From positions 3,968,001-4,032,000 of the forward strand of contig CBDCGU010000003.1 in the NCBI GenBank assembly GCA_965216945.1: DNA of 64,000 nt. The letters are read 5' to 3'. The notes beneath the pieces are model-generated. The model was not told the origin of the DNA. It searched no databases and was given only the letters and a program-made list of their open reading frames with translations. Both the position numbers and the translations under genes were made by a program. Below are positions 1 to 7,732 of this stretch, one piece after another. Positions within the stretch are counted from its first letter, which is position 1. The number at the start of each line of letters is the position of its first letter. Origin of the DNA: DATHZQ01 sp965216945. GTDB lineage: Bacteria; Actinomycetota; Acidimicrobiia; Spongiisociales; UBA5794.

Positions 1-1
1 G

Positions 2-148
2 GCTGTGGTTGCTCTGCTGCGCTGCGGCATCACGCCACTCGCGGTCTCGCTCGACGCGATGCGCGCCGGCAGGGGCGAGCGTCGGCTCGGGGTCACTCTT
101 GTGCCCGGCGGCCGCAGCCGGCCTCCGATCGTGGGTGTTCTACCTTGA
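2..148 (+). CDS. C-terminal end of an unrecognised protein (partial)
   Basis: An open frame enters from the left edge and stops at TGA 146-148, giving 48 visible residues rich in Leu, Val, Gly and Arg. Codon third positions are GC-rich as in real genes of this window. No family is recognised. It overlaps, on the opposite strand, the degraded tail of an alcohol-dehydrogenase stub, so at most one of the two is coding at 93-148. The call rests on codon bias only and is weak. Confidence 0.3.
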   Translation, partial: AVVALLRCGITPLAVSLDAMRAGRGERRLGVTLVPGGRSRPPIVGVLP

Positions 149-242
149 CCAAGACCTGCCCTGTCTCGAGGATCGGCACAGGCAACTCTCGGATTTGGAG
201 CGCCTCGGGTGGCCCGGGCGCCTCAAGTACGACGGCCCGCAT
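93..242 (-). pseudogene. N-terminal stub of a zinc-type alcohol dehydrogenase/quinone oxidoreductase
   Basis: From ATG 242 the minus strand reads MRAVVLEAPGPPEALQIREL and continues to a QVLVKVE motif. This is the characteristic first beta-strand region of medium-chain (GroES-like) dehydrogenases. After about 35 codons (near 138) the similarity stops, and the frame runs through Arg-rich sequence to a stop at 93-95. The normal protein is about 320-350 aa, so only the first tenth is left. The break coincides with the end of the plus-strand frame at 148, which looks like a recombination junction. Confidence 0.5.
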
Positions 243-272
243 CGATTACCGCACGTTGGTCATGGCCATCCG

Positions 273-695
273 TCAGTCAGCGCGATCGAGCATGACAACC
301 GGGATGCGTCGATCGGTCATCGTCTCGTAGTCGGCGAACTGACCCACGATCGCGACCAGCTTGGCGTACAACACGTCACGAAGGGGGCCATCCGCGACGA
401 TGGTGGCCCTGGCGGGGAACTGCTCGGCGCCGACCTCGACGGTCACGTCCGGATTGGCGCGAACGTTGAGGAACCAATGGGGGTGATGTTGAGCACCACC
501 CTTGGTGGCGGCAACGACGTAGCTCCCGTGATGGTTGGCATAGACGAGCGGGTTCGTTCTCAGCTTCCCGGTCTTGGCGCCCGTGTTGTGCAGGATCAGA
601 AGGGGTTTCCCTTTGAAGAACCCGCCCATGGCCCGGTCGACCGCGCCGTTGTTGGCCCGAAACTCCTCGATGACGGGCGTGTTGATGTCATCCAT
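273..695 (-). CDS. Nitroreductase/deazaflavin-dependent oxidoreductase, Ddn-like
   Basis: This 140-aa protein belongs to the F420-dependent nitroreductase (Ddn/PF04075) family of split-barrel flavin enzymes, which reduce quinones or nitro compounds with the deazaflavin F420H2. Family features seen: RAMGGFFKGKPLLILHNTGAKTGK near the N-terminus (quoted part: LLILHNTGAKTGK), a central NPLVYANHHGSYVVAA strand, and HPHWFLNVRANPDV. The start at 695 is chosen because it overlaps the stop of the preceding VOC gene by 8 nt, and an upstream extension is low-complexity. Third gene of a minus-strand operon with the oxidoreductase and VOC genes. Substrate unknown. Confidence 0.85.
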   Translation of the reverse strand: MDDINTPVIEEFRANNGAVDRAMGGFFKGKPLLILHNTGAKTGKLRTNPLVYANHHGSYVVAATKGGAQHHPHWFLNVRANPDVTVEVGAEQFPARATIVADGPLRDVLYAKLVAIVGQFADYETMTDRRIPVVMLDRAD

Positions 696-1089
696 CCGCC
701 GGCTTTCTGTCAGGACCTGAGCCGTAGGGTCGGGTGATGATCTCCCACCCGACGTTGGTGTGCGGGTCGCTGAAGTAGACACCGCGCCCTCCATCGTTGC
801 TATTGATCTGGCCGGGCTGTGACCGGCGAGGATCGGCCCAGTACGGAAGCTCATTGTCCAGAATCCGGTTGAAGATCTCGTCGAATTGACGCTCGGTCAC
901 CAAGAACGCGAGATGTATTCCCGTCGGTTCACCGTTCGCGAAGTCGAGTGTGACTCCGTTTCCGGTCTCAACTTGACTGAAGTGGCCGAACTCGGTCGGC
1001 GGCCCCATCCCAGCGATGTCGGCGAAGAACTCGGCGGCGGCCCGCCGATCTCTCGACCAAACGATCAGGTGATTCAGCTGTGGCTTCAT
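688..1089 (-). CDS. VOC-family (glyoxalase/dioxygenase fold) protein
   Basis: A 133-aa single-domain protein of the vicinal oxygen chelate superfamily. It opens with the typical MKPQLNHLIVWSRDR strand, has a GNGVTLDFAN/GIHLAFLV central segment, and ends with GGRGVYFSDPHTNVGWEIIT, whose terminal Glu is the usual metal ligand. Such proteins act as lyases, isomerases or extradiol dioxygenases on small molecules. Its ATG overlaps the stop of the upstream oxidoreductase gene by ATGA, and its end overlaps the Ddn-like gene by 8 nt, so the three are translationally coupled. The substrate cannot be told. Confidence 0.88.
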   Translation of the reverse strand: MKPQLNHLIVWSRDRRAAAEFFADIAGMGPPTEFGHFSQVETGNGVTLDFANGEPTGIHLAFLVTERQFDEIFNRILDNELPYWADPRRSQPGQINSNDGGRGVYFSDPHTNVGWEIITRPYGSGPDRKPADG

Positions 1090-2192
1090 GTACCCACTCC
1101 TATTGCTCGTCTTTCATTTGACGACTCCTGCACCAAACCCAACAACCGGTGCACCTCGAGCGCACGGCCGAAGTCCGGCTCCGCTGGAGCTCCGTCGAGA
1201 ATCGCCTCGGCCATCCGAGCGTAGGACCGGGCGATGTTGTGCCCCGGCCCTGCCGGGACCGAAAGCCCGGCGATGGCGGGCTTCGGAACCTCGAGCTGCT
1301 CGAGCGGATCGTTGCCGGCGGCGCCGGCGAGCGAGATCGGGGTGATCTGTGGGAGCGCGGCGCTGGATGCGACCAGCGTGCCCTCGGTCCCGTAGGCCTC
1401 CATCCTCCATCCCGAGCCGTTGTAGGGCACCGAAGCGGCCTGGAACGAGAGCAGCCCACCGCCGGCCAAAGTCCCGTGGACCAAGATGTTGTCGGGCGCG
1501 TCCGCCTCGACGGTCTCGCCGGTGTCGATCAACCGCCACTTCGGCAGCTGAACCCCCAACGTTGCGGAGATTTCGGTCAGCTTCCCGAAGACGTACTCGA
1601 CGTAGTCGAGGGTATGGCCTGCGACGATGGCCATCGTGTTGGCACCTTTGGCGTTGTCCGCCATCCAGGCGTCGTTGGCTCGACGCTCGAGCGCTCCACT
1701 GCCGATCATGGTCACGTTGACGGTCAGGACCTCGCCCAACCAGCCGTCCTCGACGAGCTCTTTGAGGTGAGTGAGGCCAGGGTCGTGGCGTCCCTGAAGG
1801 CCGACAACGGCGACAACCCCATTGGCTCGAGCGACAGACGCCATCTCCCCCGCTTCCTCGACCGTCGCTCCCAGCGGCCATTCGCAGTACACGTGCTTTC
1901 CGGCCTCCAGGAGCGGCATCACGATCGAGTGGTGGTGAGGCACCCTGACCGCAACGGTGACGAGGTCGATGTCCGACTGCGCGGCGAGCGCTCGCACGTC
2001 GTGATAGGCACGGGGAATCCCGTAGGCCTCAGCAGCAGCCGCAGCCGAAGTCGGAGAGCTCGTGCACAACGCGGAGAGCTCGAACTGCTCCACGGCGGCG
2101 ATCGCCGGCATGTGCGCTGCCGGCCCCCAACCTCTGCCACTGGCACTGGCACCGACCAGAGCAACCTTGAGCTTGTCGTCAGATCCCGCCAT
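1086..2192 (-). CDS. Gfo/Idh/MocA family NAD(P)-dependent oxidoreductase
   Basis: A 368-aa protein with an N-terminal Rossmann fold (VALVGASASGRGWGPAAHMP at about residues 10-29; DIDLVTVAVRVPHHHSIV around 75) and the family signature AGKHVYCEWPLG near residue 97, where most members have EKPL and here Glu-Trp-Pro-Leu. The C-terminal half is the alpha/beta substrate domain. The unusual GASASGRGWGPAAH nucleotide loop is like Gal80-related members. First gene of the three-gene operon. The promoter-like element at 2302-2331 lies about 110 bp upstream. Likely acts on a sugar or cyclitol derivative, but the substrate is not determinable. Confidence 0.9.
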   Translation of the reverse strand: MAGSDDKLKVALVGASASGRGWGPAAHMPAIAAVEQFELSALCTSSPTSAAAAAEAYGIPRAYHDVRALAAQSDIDLVTVAVRVPHHHSIVMPLLEAGKHVYCEWPLGATVEEAGEMASVARANGVVAVVGLQGRHDPGLTHLKELVEDGWLGEVLTVNVTMIGSGALERRANDAWMADNAKGANTMAIVAGHTLDYVEYVFGKLTEISATLGVQLPKWRLIDTGETVEADAPDNILVHGTLAGGGLLSFQAASVPYNGSGWRMEAYGTEGTLVASSAALPQITPISLAGAAGNDPLEQLEVPKPAIAGLSVPAGPGHNIARSYARMAEAILDGAPAEPDFGRALEVHRLLGLVQESSNERRAIGVGT

Positions 2193-2293
2193 CTTTGCTC
2201 ACATCCGGACAATCCGCCCACAAGGCGACGCACCTTTGGCGCGGTCCAGAGATCGACATCTGGTCATGTGACCTCTCCGGCATCCGTCATCTC

Positions 2294-2331
2294 TATGCGA
2301 AAGCATACACTGTCTATGCACATGCATGCAA
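2294..2331 (-). promoter_or_regulatory. Promoter with embedded TATGC/GCATA inverted repeats upstream of the oxidoreductase operon
   Basis: On the minus strand TTGCAT (2326-2331) and TATGCT (2302-2307) are separated by 18 bp and look like a sigma70-type -35/-10 pair reading toward 2192. The same bases carry TATGC-GAAA-GCATA (2294-2307, perfect inverted repeat), GCATA-7 bp-TATGC (2303-2319) and the palindrome TGCATGCA (2323-2330). Overlapping inverted repeats on the -10 and spacer suggest a repressor operator. The cognate regulator is not identified. Confidence 0.5.
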
Positions 2332-2487
2332 CACCACCCCGGTCGCAATCGGCATCGGCGCGCCAACGGACCCATCGTGATCATCCGGCGACGAGCTGTT
2401 TGCGGAGGACAGCATCGTGCCCCATCTCGACTCGTGGGTGGCCGAACTCTTCCCCGATGAGCACGCCGATGACACCCTGCGCCAGGT

Positions 2488-4065
2488 TCACCGACGCTCG
2501 AGTAGATCACAGGCGTCGTCGGCGAGGCCTTGCCCAGCCTCCCCGTAGAGATTCCGCGCCACGTCCACGCCCGCCTGTTCGAGCTCGGTCACCTCGTCGG
2601 GGAAGGTCGCCGACGCCGCTATGCGCACGTTGGGGAGGAACTGCTTCACGCGCCTGACGCCCTCCAGGTTGGCGCGATGATCGCCCATGGCCAGCACCAC
2701 GAGTTCGGTTCCGGGATGGAGACGTATGCGATCCCAGAAGTCGCTGTCGAGGGCATCGCCGCGTACCATGGCGCGGCCGGCCGCCCGGTTGGCCTTGAGC
2801 GCCTCGTCGCGCCGGTCGACGCCGAGCACGACCTCGCCGCGCCTGCGCACCAGCTCATCGTAGGCGCCTGCGCCGACCCTGCCCATGCCGAACACGATCA
2901 CGCGAGCGTCACCCGGCTCTATGAGAGCGTCGTCGGTGCGGATCGGATGCCGTTCGAGCCGCACCAGCCGGGCTGAAGCCCGTTGATAGATCGTGTATCG
3001 GGCCGTGTTGATGGGCGCGGCCACTGCGTACGAGGCTGCCACCGCCACGGCGATTGCCGATGCCCACTGCTGGTCGAGCCAGGCCTGCTCGACGCCGACG
3101 GCGGCGACGATCAGCCCGAACTCGCTGTAGTTGGCCAGGGTCGCCGAAGCATGCCAGGCGGTCCGCGACCTCAGCCGGAACCGGGAAAGGAGCGCTACGT
3201 ACCCGGCGGTCTTGACCGGGATCACCACCAGCACAATGGCTGCAACTGCAATCGCCGCCGGTCCCGGTGCACCCCCCAGGCCGATCGACAGGAAGAACCC
3301 GACCAGCAGGATGTCCTTGAAACCCAGCAGCGTCTCGGCCAACTCGGCGGCGCGGCGGTGGGAGGCGAGGGTCAGGCCGACTACAAGCGCTCCGAGATCC
3401 GGCTTGAGGCCGACCTGGTCGAAGGTGCCGGCACCCACGCCGATCGCCAGGGCGAAGCCGAGGAGGATCAGCAGTTCTCCGTGGCCACTGCGGTCGAGGA
3501 TCCATCCATAGAGCGGTCGGGCGGCCACCACCGCGATGACGACGGGGATGGCCCAAATCGACGGCGGCTCATCGACGGCAAGCGTCAGGAACAGCACGGC
3601 GAAGATGTCCTGAACGATGAGAATGCCGATGGCGATACGCCCCGGCACCGACCCGGATTCGTTGCGGTCTTCGAGGGCCTTCACAGCGAAGACTGTGCTC
3701 GAGAACGAGAAGGCGAATCCCACCAGGGCGGCGCGAGCTGGCGTGAGCCCGGCGGCGAGCGGCAGGCCGAGCGCCCCGAGAACCAGGAACAGGGAGCCGA
3801 TGGCCGCGGACGTGACGGCCATGTGGATTCCGGCACCGGCCCACACCTCGGGTCGAGCCAGAGTGCGGAGGCGTAGCTTCAACCCGATGCCGAACAGCAG
3901 CAGATAGACACCGAAGTCGGCGATCAGATCGATACCATCCGTGGTCTCGTACCCGAACGCATGCAGCACAAACCCGGCGGCCAGGTAGCCGACCAGTGGG
4001 GGCAGCCGTAGTAGGGCGGCGGCGAACCCGAGACCAAACGCCGCCAGGATGAACGCTACGTCCAT
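2488..4065 (-). CDS. KefB/CPA2-type monovalent cation:proton antiporter with RCK (TrkA-N) domain
   Basis: A 525-aa inner-membrane transporter. The N-terminal ~380 residues form a run of hydrophobic helices starting MDVAFILAAFGLGFAAALLR, typical of Na+/H+ exchanger-fold CPA2 antiporters. The C-terminal part carries an NAD-binding RCK_N domain (VIVFGMGRVGAGAYDEL, then VVLGVDRRDEAL and GDALDSDFW). The layout matches E. coli YbaL/KefB proteins, which exchange K+ or Na+ for protons and are gated by nucleotide binding to the RCK domain. The frame is open further upstream but non-hydrophobic, so ATG 4065 is preferred. It is divergent from the SDR gene at 4292, with about 226 bp between them. Confidence 0.9.
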   Translation of the reverse strand: MDVAFILAAFGLGFAAALLRLPPLVGYLAAGFVLHAFGYETTDGIDLIADFGVYLLLFGIGLKLRLRTLARPEVWAGAGIHMAVTSAAIGSLFLVLGALGLPLAAGLTPARAALVGFAFSFSSTVFAVKALEDRNESGSVPGRIAIGILIVQDIFAVLFLTLAVDEPPSIWAIPVVIAVVAARPLYGWILDRSGHGELLILLGFALAIGVGAGTFDQVGLKPDLGALVVGLTLASHRRAAELAETLLGFKDILLVGFFLSIGLGGAPGPAAIAVAAIVLVVIPVKTAGYVALLSRFRLRSRTAWHASATLANYSEFGLIVAAVGVEQAWLDQQWASAIAVAVAASYAVAAPINTARYTIYQRASARLVRLERHPIRTDDALIEPGDARVIVFGMGRVGAGAYDELVRRRGEVVLGVDRRDEALKANRAAGRAMVRGDALDSDFWDRIRLHPGTELVVLAMGDHRANLEGVRRVKQFLPNVRIAASATFPDEVTELEQAGVDVARNLYGEAGQGLADDACDLLERR

Positions 4066-4291
4066 ATCGTGTCGTCTCACATCGGAAGACGGCATCGTAC
4101 CGGGCGGTGCGCTCGTGCCTTGTCTGTCGTGGATTGGTTCGCAAAGCGTCAGCTGAACGATCGCTGCCACCATTACTCGCCGACCAGTCCGCGATGGCTT
4201 CAACTCGCAGCCGGCGTCAGCCGAGACCGGTGCGCGGGCTATCCGCGGCTCTCTGGTGCGATAAGGCGGGGATGATCCGTACGATGCGGGG

Positions 4292-5743
4292 ATGAGGATC
4301 GCCGTGGCCGGAGCAACTGGATACATAGGGAGCCGCCTCGTTCCCCAACTACTCGAGGCCGGGCATGAGGTGGTGTGTTTGGCGCGGACTCCGGGTAAGC
4401 TCGCCGACCGTCCATGGCGCGATGCCGTGGAGCTGCGGCGCTGTGACGTGCTCGACGCCGAGCAACTGATCACTGGCCTCGAAGGGTGCGAGGCGGCGTA
4501 CTACCTGGTGCACTCGATGGGATCCACAGGTGACTTCGCGGCCGCCGATCGGACCGCTGCCGCCAACTTTGCCGACGCCGCAGAGAAGAATCGCCTGAAT
4601 CGGGTCGTCTATCTCGGTGGGCTCGGCAGCGGCGACGAGTTGTCGTCCCATCTCGACAGCCGGCAGGAAGTGGGTGCCGTTCTCGCCTCCGGATCAATAC
4701 CGGTCACCGAGCTGCGGGCTGCGGTGGTGATCGGCTCGGGATCGGTTTCCTTCGAGATGCTGCGCTACCTGACCGAGGTGTTGCCGATCATGACCACACC
4801 ACGGTGGGTGGAGACGAAGTGCCAGCCGATCGCCATCCATGATGTCCTGGCGCACCTCGTGGCAGCGTTGGAGGATGATCCCGGCAGCCATGTCTACGAG
4901 ATCGGCGGACCCGACGTGGTCAGTTACCACGAGATGATGCAGCTCTACGCCGAGGTCGCCGGTCTGCGTCGCCGCATCATCATCCCGGTGCCGGTGCTCA
5001 GTCCGCGGCTTTCGTCGCTGTGGATCGGCCTCGTCACACCGTTGCCGGTGGGAGTGGCACGGCCGCTAGTCGATTCACTTCGCAACGAGGTGACCGTGCG
5101 CTCGAATCGGTCGGCACCGTTTCCAGTCGATCCGTTGCCGCTTCGCGAGGCGATCGAGCGGGCCCTCGATCACAACGTTCAGCTCGACGTACCCAGCCGT
5201 TGGTCGGACGCCAGCTCCAGTCCGGCTCGTCCGTTTGCCGGAGATCCCGAATGGGCAGGAGGCACTCTGCTTGTCGACCACCAGGTCGTGATGACAAGCG
5301 CCACTCAGAGGGACCTGTTCTGGGCGTTCAGTCGGATCGGAGGCTCGGTCGGGTACTACACACACGATTGGGCGTGGCGGCTGCGTGGCCTGCTCGACAC
5401 GCTGGTCGGAGGCGTGGGCCTGCGCCGGGGGCGGCGTCACCCCGAGGAGATCCGGTTCCATGACACCGTTGACTTCTGGCGGGTCTCAGCGGTCACGCCT
5501 GGGGAGTTCATGCAGCTCTCGGCGGAGATGCGGCTACCGGGCGACGCCTGGCTGGAGTGGCGTATCGGCGAAGGCGGCGAAGGTCGACAGCTCGAGCAGA
5601 CCGCCTACTTCCGTCCCCGAGGTCTCGCCGGCCGCATGTATTGGTACGCAATGCTGCCGTTCCATCAGCTGATCTTCGGCAGGATGGCTCGCAAGATCAG
5701 TCGGGCAGCCGAGGAGCGGGCGACGCTCGACGCCGCCGCCTGA
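4292..5743 (+). CDS. NAD(P)-binding SDR-type oxidoreductase with C-terminal DUF2867 domain
   Basis: This 483-aa two-domain protein has an N-terminal atypical SDR/NmrA-like Rossmann fold (RIAVAGATGYIGSRLVPQLL at the start; YYLVHSMG and RVVYLGGLG further in). Its C-terminal DUF2867 domain spans about residues 325-475, with the typical GGSVGYYTHDWAWRLRGLLD and PGDAWLEWRI segments. Homologues are common in actinobacteria and cyanobacteria and have no assigned substrate. The protein is full length for the family. It is probably transcribed from the 4066-4291 divergent region. Its last 47 nt are overlapped on the other strand by the decayed tail of the 5697-5915 frame. Confidence 0.88.
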   Translation: MRIAVAGATGYIGSRLVPQLLEAGHEVVCLARTPGKLADRPWRDAVELRRCDVLDAEQLITGLEGCEAAYYLVHSMGSTGDFAAADRTAAANFADAAEKNRLNRVVYLGGLGSGDELSSHLDSRQEVGAVLASGSIPVTELRAAVVIGSGSVSFEMLRYLTEVLPIMTTPRWVETKCQPIAIHDVLAHLVAALEDDPGSHVYEIGGPDVVSYHEMMQLYAEVAGLRRRIIIPVPVLSPRLSSLWIGLVTPLPVGVARPLVDSLRNEVTVRSNRSAPFPVDPLPLREAIERALDHNVQLDVPSRWSDASSSPARPFAGDPEWAGGTLLVDHQVVMTSATQRDLFWAFSRIGGSVGYYTHDWAWRLRGLLDTLVGGVGLRRGRRHPEEIRFHDTVDFWRVSAVTPGEFMQLSAEMRLPGDAWLEWRIGEGGEGRQLEQTAYFRPRGLAGRMYWYAMLPFHQLIFGRMARKISRAAEERATLDAAA

Positions 5744-5915
5744 GCCTGGCGCGACACGGAGCCGTCTGTCGGGTCGTGCAGCGTCCAGCGTGGCCGACGT
5801 CCGGAAGGATGTGGTCGTAGTCGCGATCTCTCCATGTAGCGCGGCCCTCGACCTCAGCACGAAAGATCTCGCGCCAGCGGATCTGGCTCGCCTTCGTCTC
5901 GGCGCTGAACGTCAT
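5697..5915 (-). pseudogene. Truncated last gene of the nuclease-associated operon
   Basis: ATG 5915 overlaps the stop of the preceding gene by ATGA, continuing the coupled chain of this operon. The first ~40 residues look protein-like: ETKASQIRWREIFRAEV, then RDRDYDHILPD. After about position 5800 the frame turns into Arg/Ala-rich sequence antisense to the SDR gene, so the real gene has probably been cut off. The opening resembles, from memory, the N-terminus of PGN_0703-type putative restriction endonucleases, but this is not secure. Read it as the 5' fragment of a longer gene. Confidence 0.4.
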
Positions 5916-6334
5916 CGCAAGTCTCTGGGCGTCTCAGCGGGTCTCCGGAGGAAGGCGAACCAGCCCGGTGCCGGCACATCGCCGGTGCGATAGGTCACCT
6001 TGTTGATTCGGCCCCGGGCGTTTCGGATGACGTGCCACCGCAACTGCTCCGCGCCCCCCGCGTTGCGCGCAACGCGAAGGAACTCGGCGACGGCAGACCG
6101 CTTCGTATCGCGATTGAGGACGAACTCATCGACCACGTCCACAGTGATGTGGGATGCGTCCCCGAACTTGCCAATGTCGCCAATAGTCGGCCGGTCGCTC
6201 TGTTCGAGCCAGTGAGTGAGAAGACATTCAAGCTCCAGCAGACCACCGACATGCATTCTGGGGAGATACCCATCGACCAAGGGCAGAGATACGTAGGAGT
6301 CGCAGGGGCCTTCGCCCGGAGCAGTTGAGGTCAT
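5912..6334 (-). CDS. Hypothetical protein in the nuclease-associated operon
   Basis: A 140-aa acidic protein of unrecognised family. ATG 6334 is supported by a strong GGAGA Shine-Dalgarno site 6 nt upstream and a TGATG junction with the preceding gene. A central segment (about residues 38-75) predicts alternating strand and helix. The C-terminal part holds WHVIRNARGRINKVTYRTGD, a basic beta-rich stretch. No catalytic motif, signal peptide or membrane segment is visible. It sits fifth in a chain of overlapping genes headed by a PD-(D/E)XK-like protein, so a role in the same DNA-related process is likely but unproven. Confidence 0.65.
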   Translation of the reverse strand: MTSTAPGEGPCDSYVSLPLVDGYLPRMHVGGLLELECLLTHWLEQSDRPTIGDIGKFGDASHITVDVVDEFVLNRDTKRSAVAEFLRVARNAGGAEQLRWHVIRNARGRINKVTYRTGDVPAPGWFAFLRRPAETPRDLR

Positions 6335-7137
6335 CAGGGTCTCCTTCCGTGGCGAGCGGCACACCACGTCAACGCATCGGCCATAGCTTCCATGAATTCT
6401 GTTTGTCGACCGCTACCTGGGAACGGAATCCGGTGCGGTGCAACGGGGACACCAGCCTCGTTGAGCGAACGGTACGCAGCGTCATAGACAGTCGCCTTGA
6501 TGAGAATCACGCACGCCGGATCGAGTGCCCTGACGGTGGCAATCAGGTCCGGGACAAAGCTACCGGAGCGGCGCGAATCGTCTGGTTCGGGCCGCAGGTC
6601 AATGACGTACACGCCGGCATCCCTGAGCGATTGGAGATGGCTCGCCTTAAGTCGCCGATCGGGTTCAACGCCGAGCACAGCGCGCACGACGTATCGGAAG
6701 AGCGAGTCCTGGGTAGCGACGTCTTCGAAGTAGAAGTACCGGTCGAGGGCCCTGGGTGGGCTATCTGCAACAAGGAGCAGCCTCACCTCGTCTGGCCGGT
6801 ACCGCCGTGCCGCAGCGCGTCGCCGTTCCGACGCCGCGCCCAGGTCGACGTCAACGTCGGGGGCGGGAGGGGGCTCGCTGGGCCGTCGCGGCTCGGCGGT
6901 GGCAGTTGCTGGGGTTCGGAGACGGATGCGGGTGCAACTCGCGTCGCTGCATTCGAAAAGGTGCGGATAGTTGCGGGCTCGAAGGCGGAGCTGATCACTC
7001 GGCGGTGGTTGCCCATCGCTGGGACGAACCCAAAGACGGCGCCGAGCAATCTGTGCTGCCAGTTCGTCACGACTCATCCAGTCACCGGCTTCGGCCAGAA
7101 CGACCGCCATCGACTCATGGAGCGTCGTTGTGCTCAC
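6334..7137 (-). CDS. Winged-helix (HARE-HTH-like) protein with C-terminal uracil-DNA-glycosylase-like domain
   Basis: About 267 aa. Residues 1-70 resemble a HARE-HTH/winged-helix module (TLHESMAVVLAEAGDWMSRD, then QLRLRARNYPHLFE), found at the N-termini of restriction and chromatin proteins. The linker is Pro/Ala-rich. From about residue 125 the pattern VRLLLVADSPP, FYFED, GVYVIDLRPEP, ALDPACVILIKATVYD and a terminal PFPGSGRQTEF matches the core strands of the UDG-like fold (the last segment lies where the family has its P-[FS]-P-S/G-x loop). The frame is open up to TTG 7200. GTG 7137 is preferred, placing the start just after the upstream gene. The glycosylase assignment is by eye. Confidence 0.6.
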   Translation of the reverse strand: MSTTTLHESMAVVLAEAGDWMSRDELAAQIARRRLWVRPSDGQPPPSDQLRLRARNYPHLFECSDASCTRIRLRTPATATAEPRRPSEPPPAPDVDVDLGAASERRRAAARRYRPDEVRLLLVADSPPRALDRYFYFEDVATQDSLFRYVVRAVLGVEPDRRLKASHLQSLRDAGVYVIDLRPEPDDSRRSGSFVPDLIATVRALDPACVILIKATVYDAAYRSLNEAGVPVAPHRIPFPGSGRQTEFMEAMADALTWCAARHGRRP

Positions 7138-7177
7138 CGTCGCGATGGACCCAAGCTCGAGCGCACCGCAGAAGCGG

Positions 7178-7661
7178 TCATGAGCGTCGAACCTCAGCAA
7201 TCGCTTCGTCGATGTAGGCCTCGAACGAAAGCCACATTCGCCTGTGGGATCCGTCTGTGCTGCGCACCACCTACGTCGACGATGTCGTCGATGAGCGAGA
7301 TGCGAAGTGGTCCAAGATCGGACCAGTACTCCTCGTAATCTGGCCCGTCAACGACCCGATAGGCGACGAACCAGCTGGTCCTTCGTGGATAGCCGAGCCC
7401 GCTGCGACGACCACGAACGAGGTTGCCGAGCGCCGAGCGCAGCAGCGGACCGGATGGTTGATCTCGCTCGACGCGCACACCGACCCAAGCAGCTGAGTGC
7501 GCCAGTTCATTGCGAGTGATGGCGAGTACACCGAACAGGTCTGCGGGCCCTCTCGTCCACCGCCCGGCCGCGGCCAGATCACGCTGCTCTGCCTCCAACC
7601 CGGCTATCGCCGTCTCCCAATCGGCGACCTCACGCGACGTACGGTCCTCAGCGTGCCTCAC
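7178..7661 (-). pseudogene. Frameshifted gene of the nuclease-associated operon, possible PD-(D/E)XK relic
   Basis: GTG 7661 overlaps the previous stop by GTGA. The first frame gives about 130 residues, including VLAITRNELAHSAAW, which resembles the N-terminal helix of a PD-(D/E)XK family of unknown function, and ends LRISLIDDIVDV. Near 7270-7272 the sense continues only in another frame as VVRSTDGSHRRMWLSFEAY and on to a stop at 7178-7180. That stop gives an ATGA overlap with an ATG at 7181. Without the shift the frame ends at 7194 after a meaningless tail. The expected catalytic Asp and Glu-x-Lys are not found, so internal deletion is also likely. Confidence 0.5.
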
Positions 7662-7732
7662 TCTCGAGCCATCTCCTCCAGGCGCTCTCGCCAGGACTCG
7701 ATGCCCACCTCGGCGACGATGTTTCTACTCAC
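7658..7732 (-). CDS. 24-residue ORF coupled at both ends (possible microprotein)
   Basis: GTG 7732 overlaps the stop of the upstream nuclease-like gene by GTGA. Its own TGA (7658-7660) overlaps the next GTG start in the same way. The product would be 24 aa, beginning SRNIVAEVGIESW and ending in a charged amphipathic helix with many Arg and Glu. A precise 4-nt overlap on both sides is hard to explain by chance and suggests that it is translated. It could be a real small protein, a remnant of a longer gene, or only a ribosome relay between the flanking genes. Confidence 0.45.
   Translation of the reverse strand: MSRNIVAEVGIESWRERLEEMARE

Noticed and set aside
9..737. A 242-codon plus-strand open frame at the left edge
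   Set aside because: It runs antisense to the Ddn-like gene and the dehydrogenase stub, which have recognisable motifs. Its own translation has none.
1149..2657. A 502-codon plus-strand frame
   Set aside because: Antisense shadow of the Gfo/Idh/MocA gene. High-GC codon bias makes long opposite-strand frames common.
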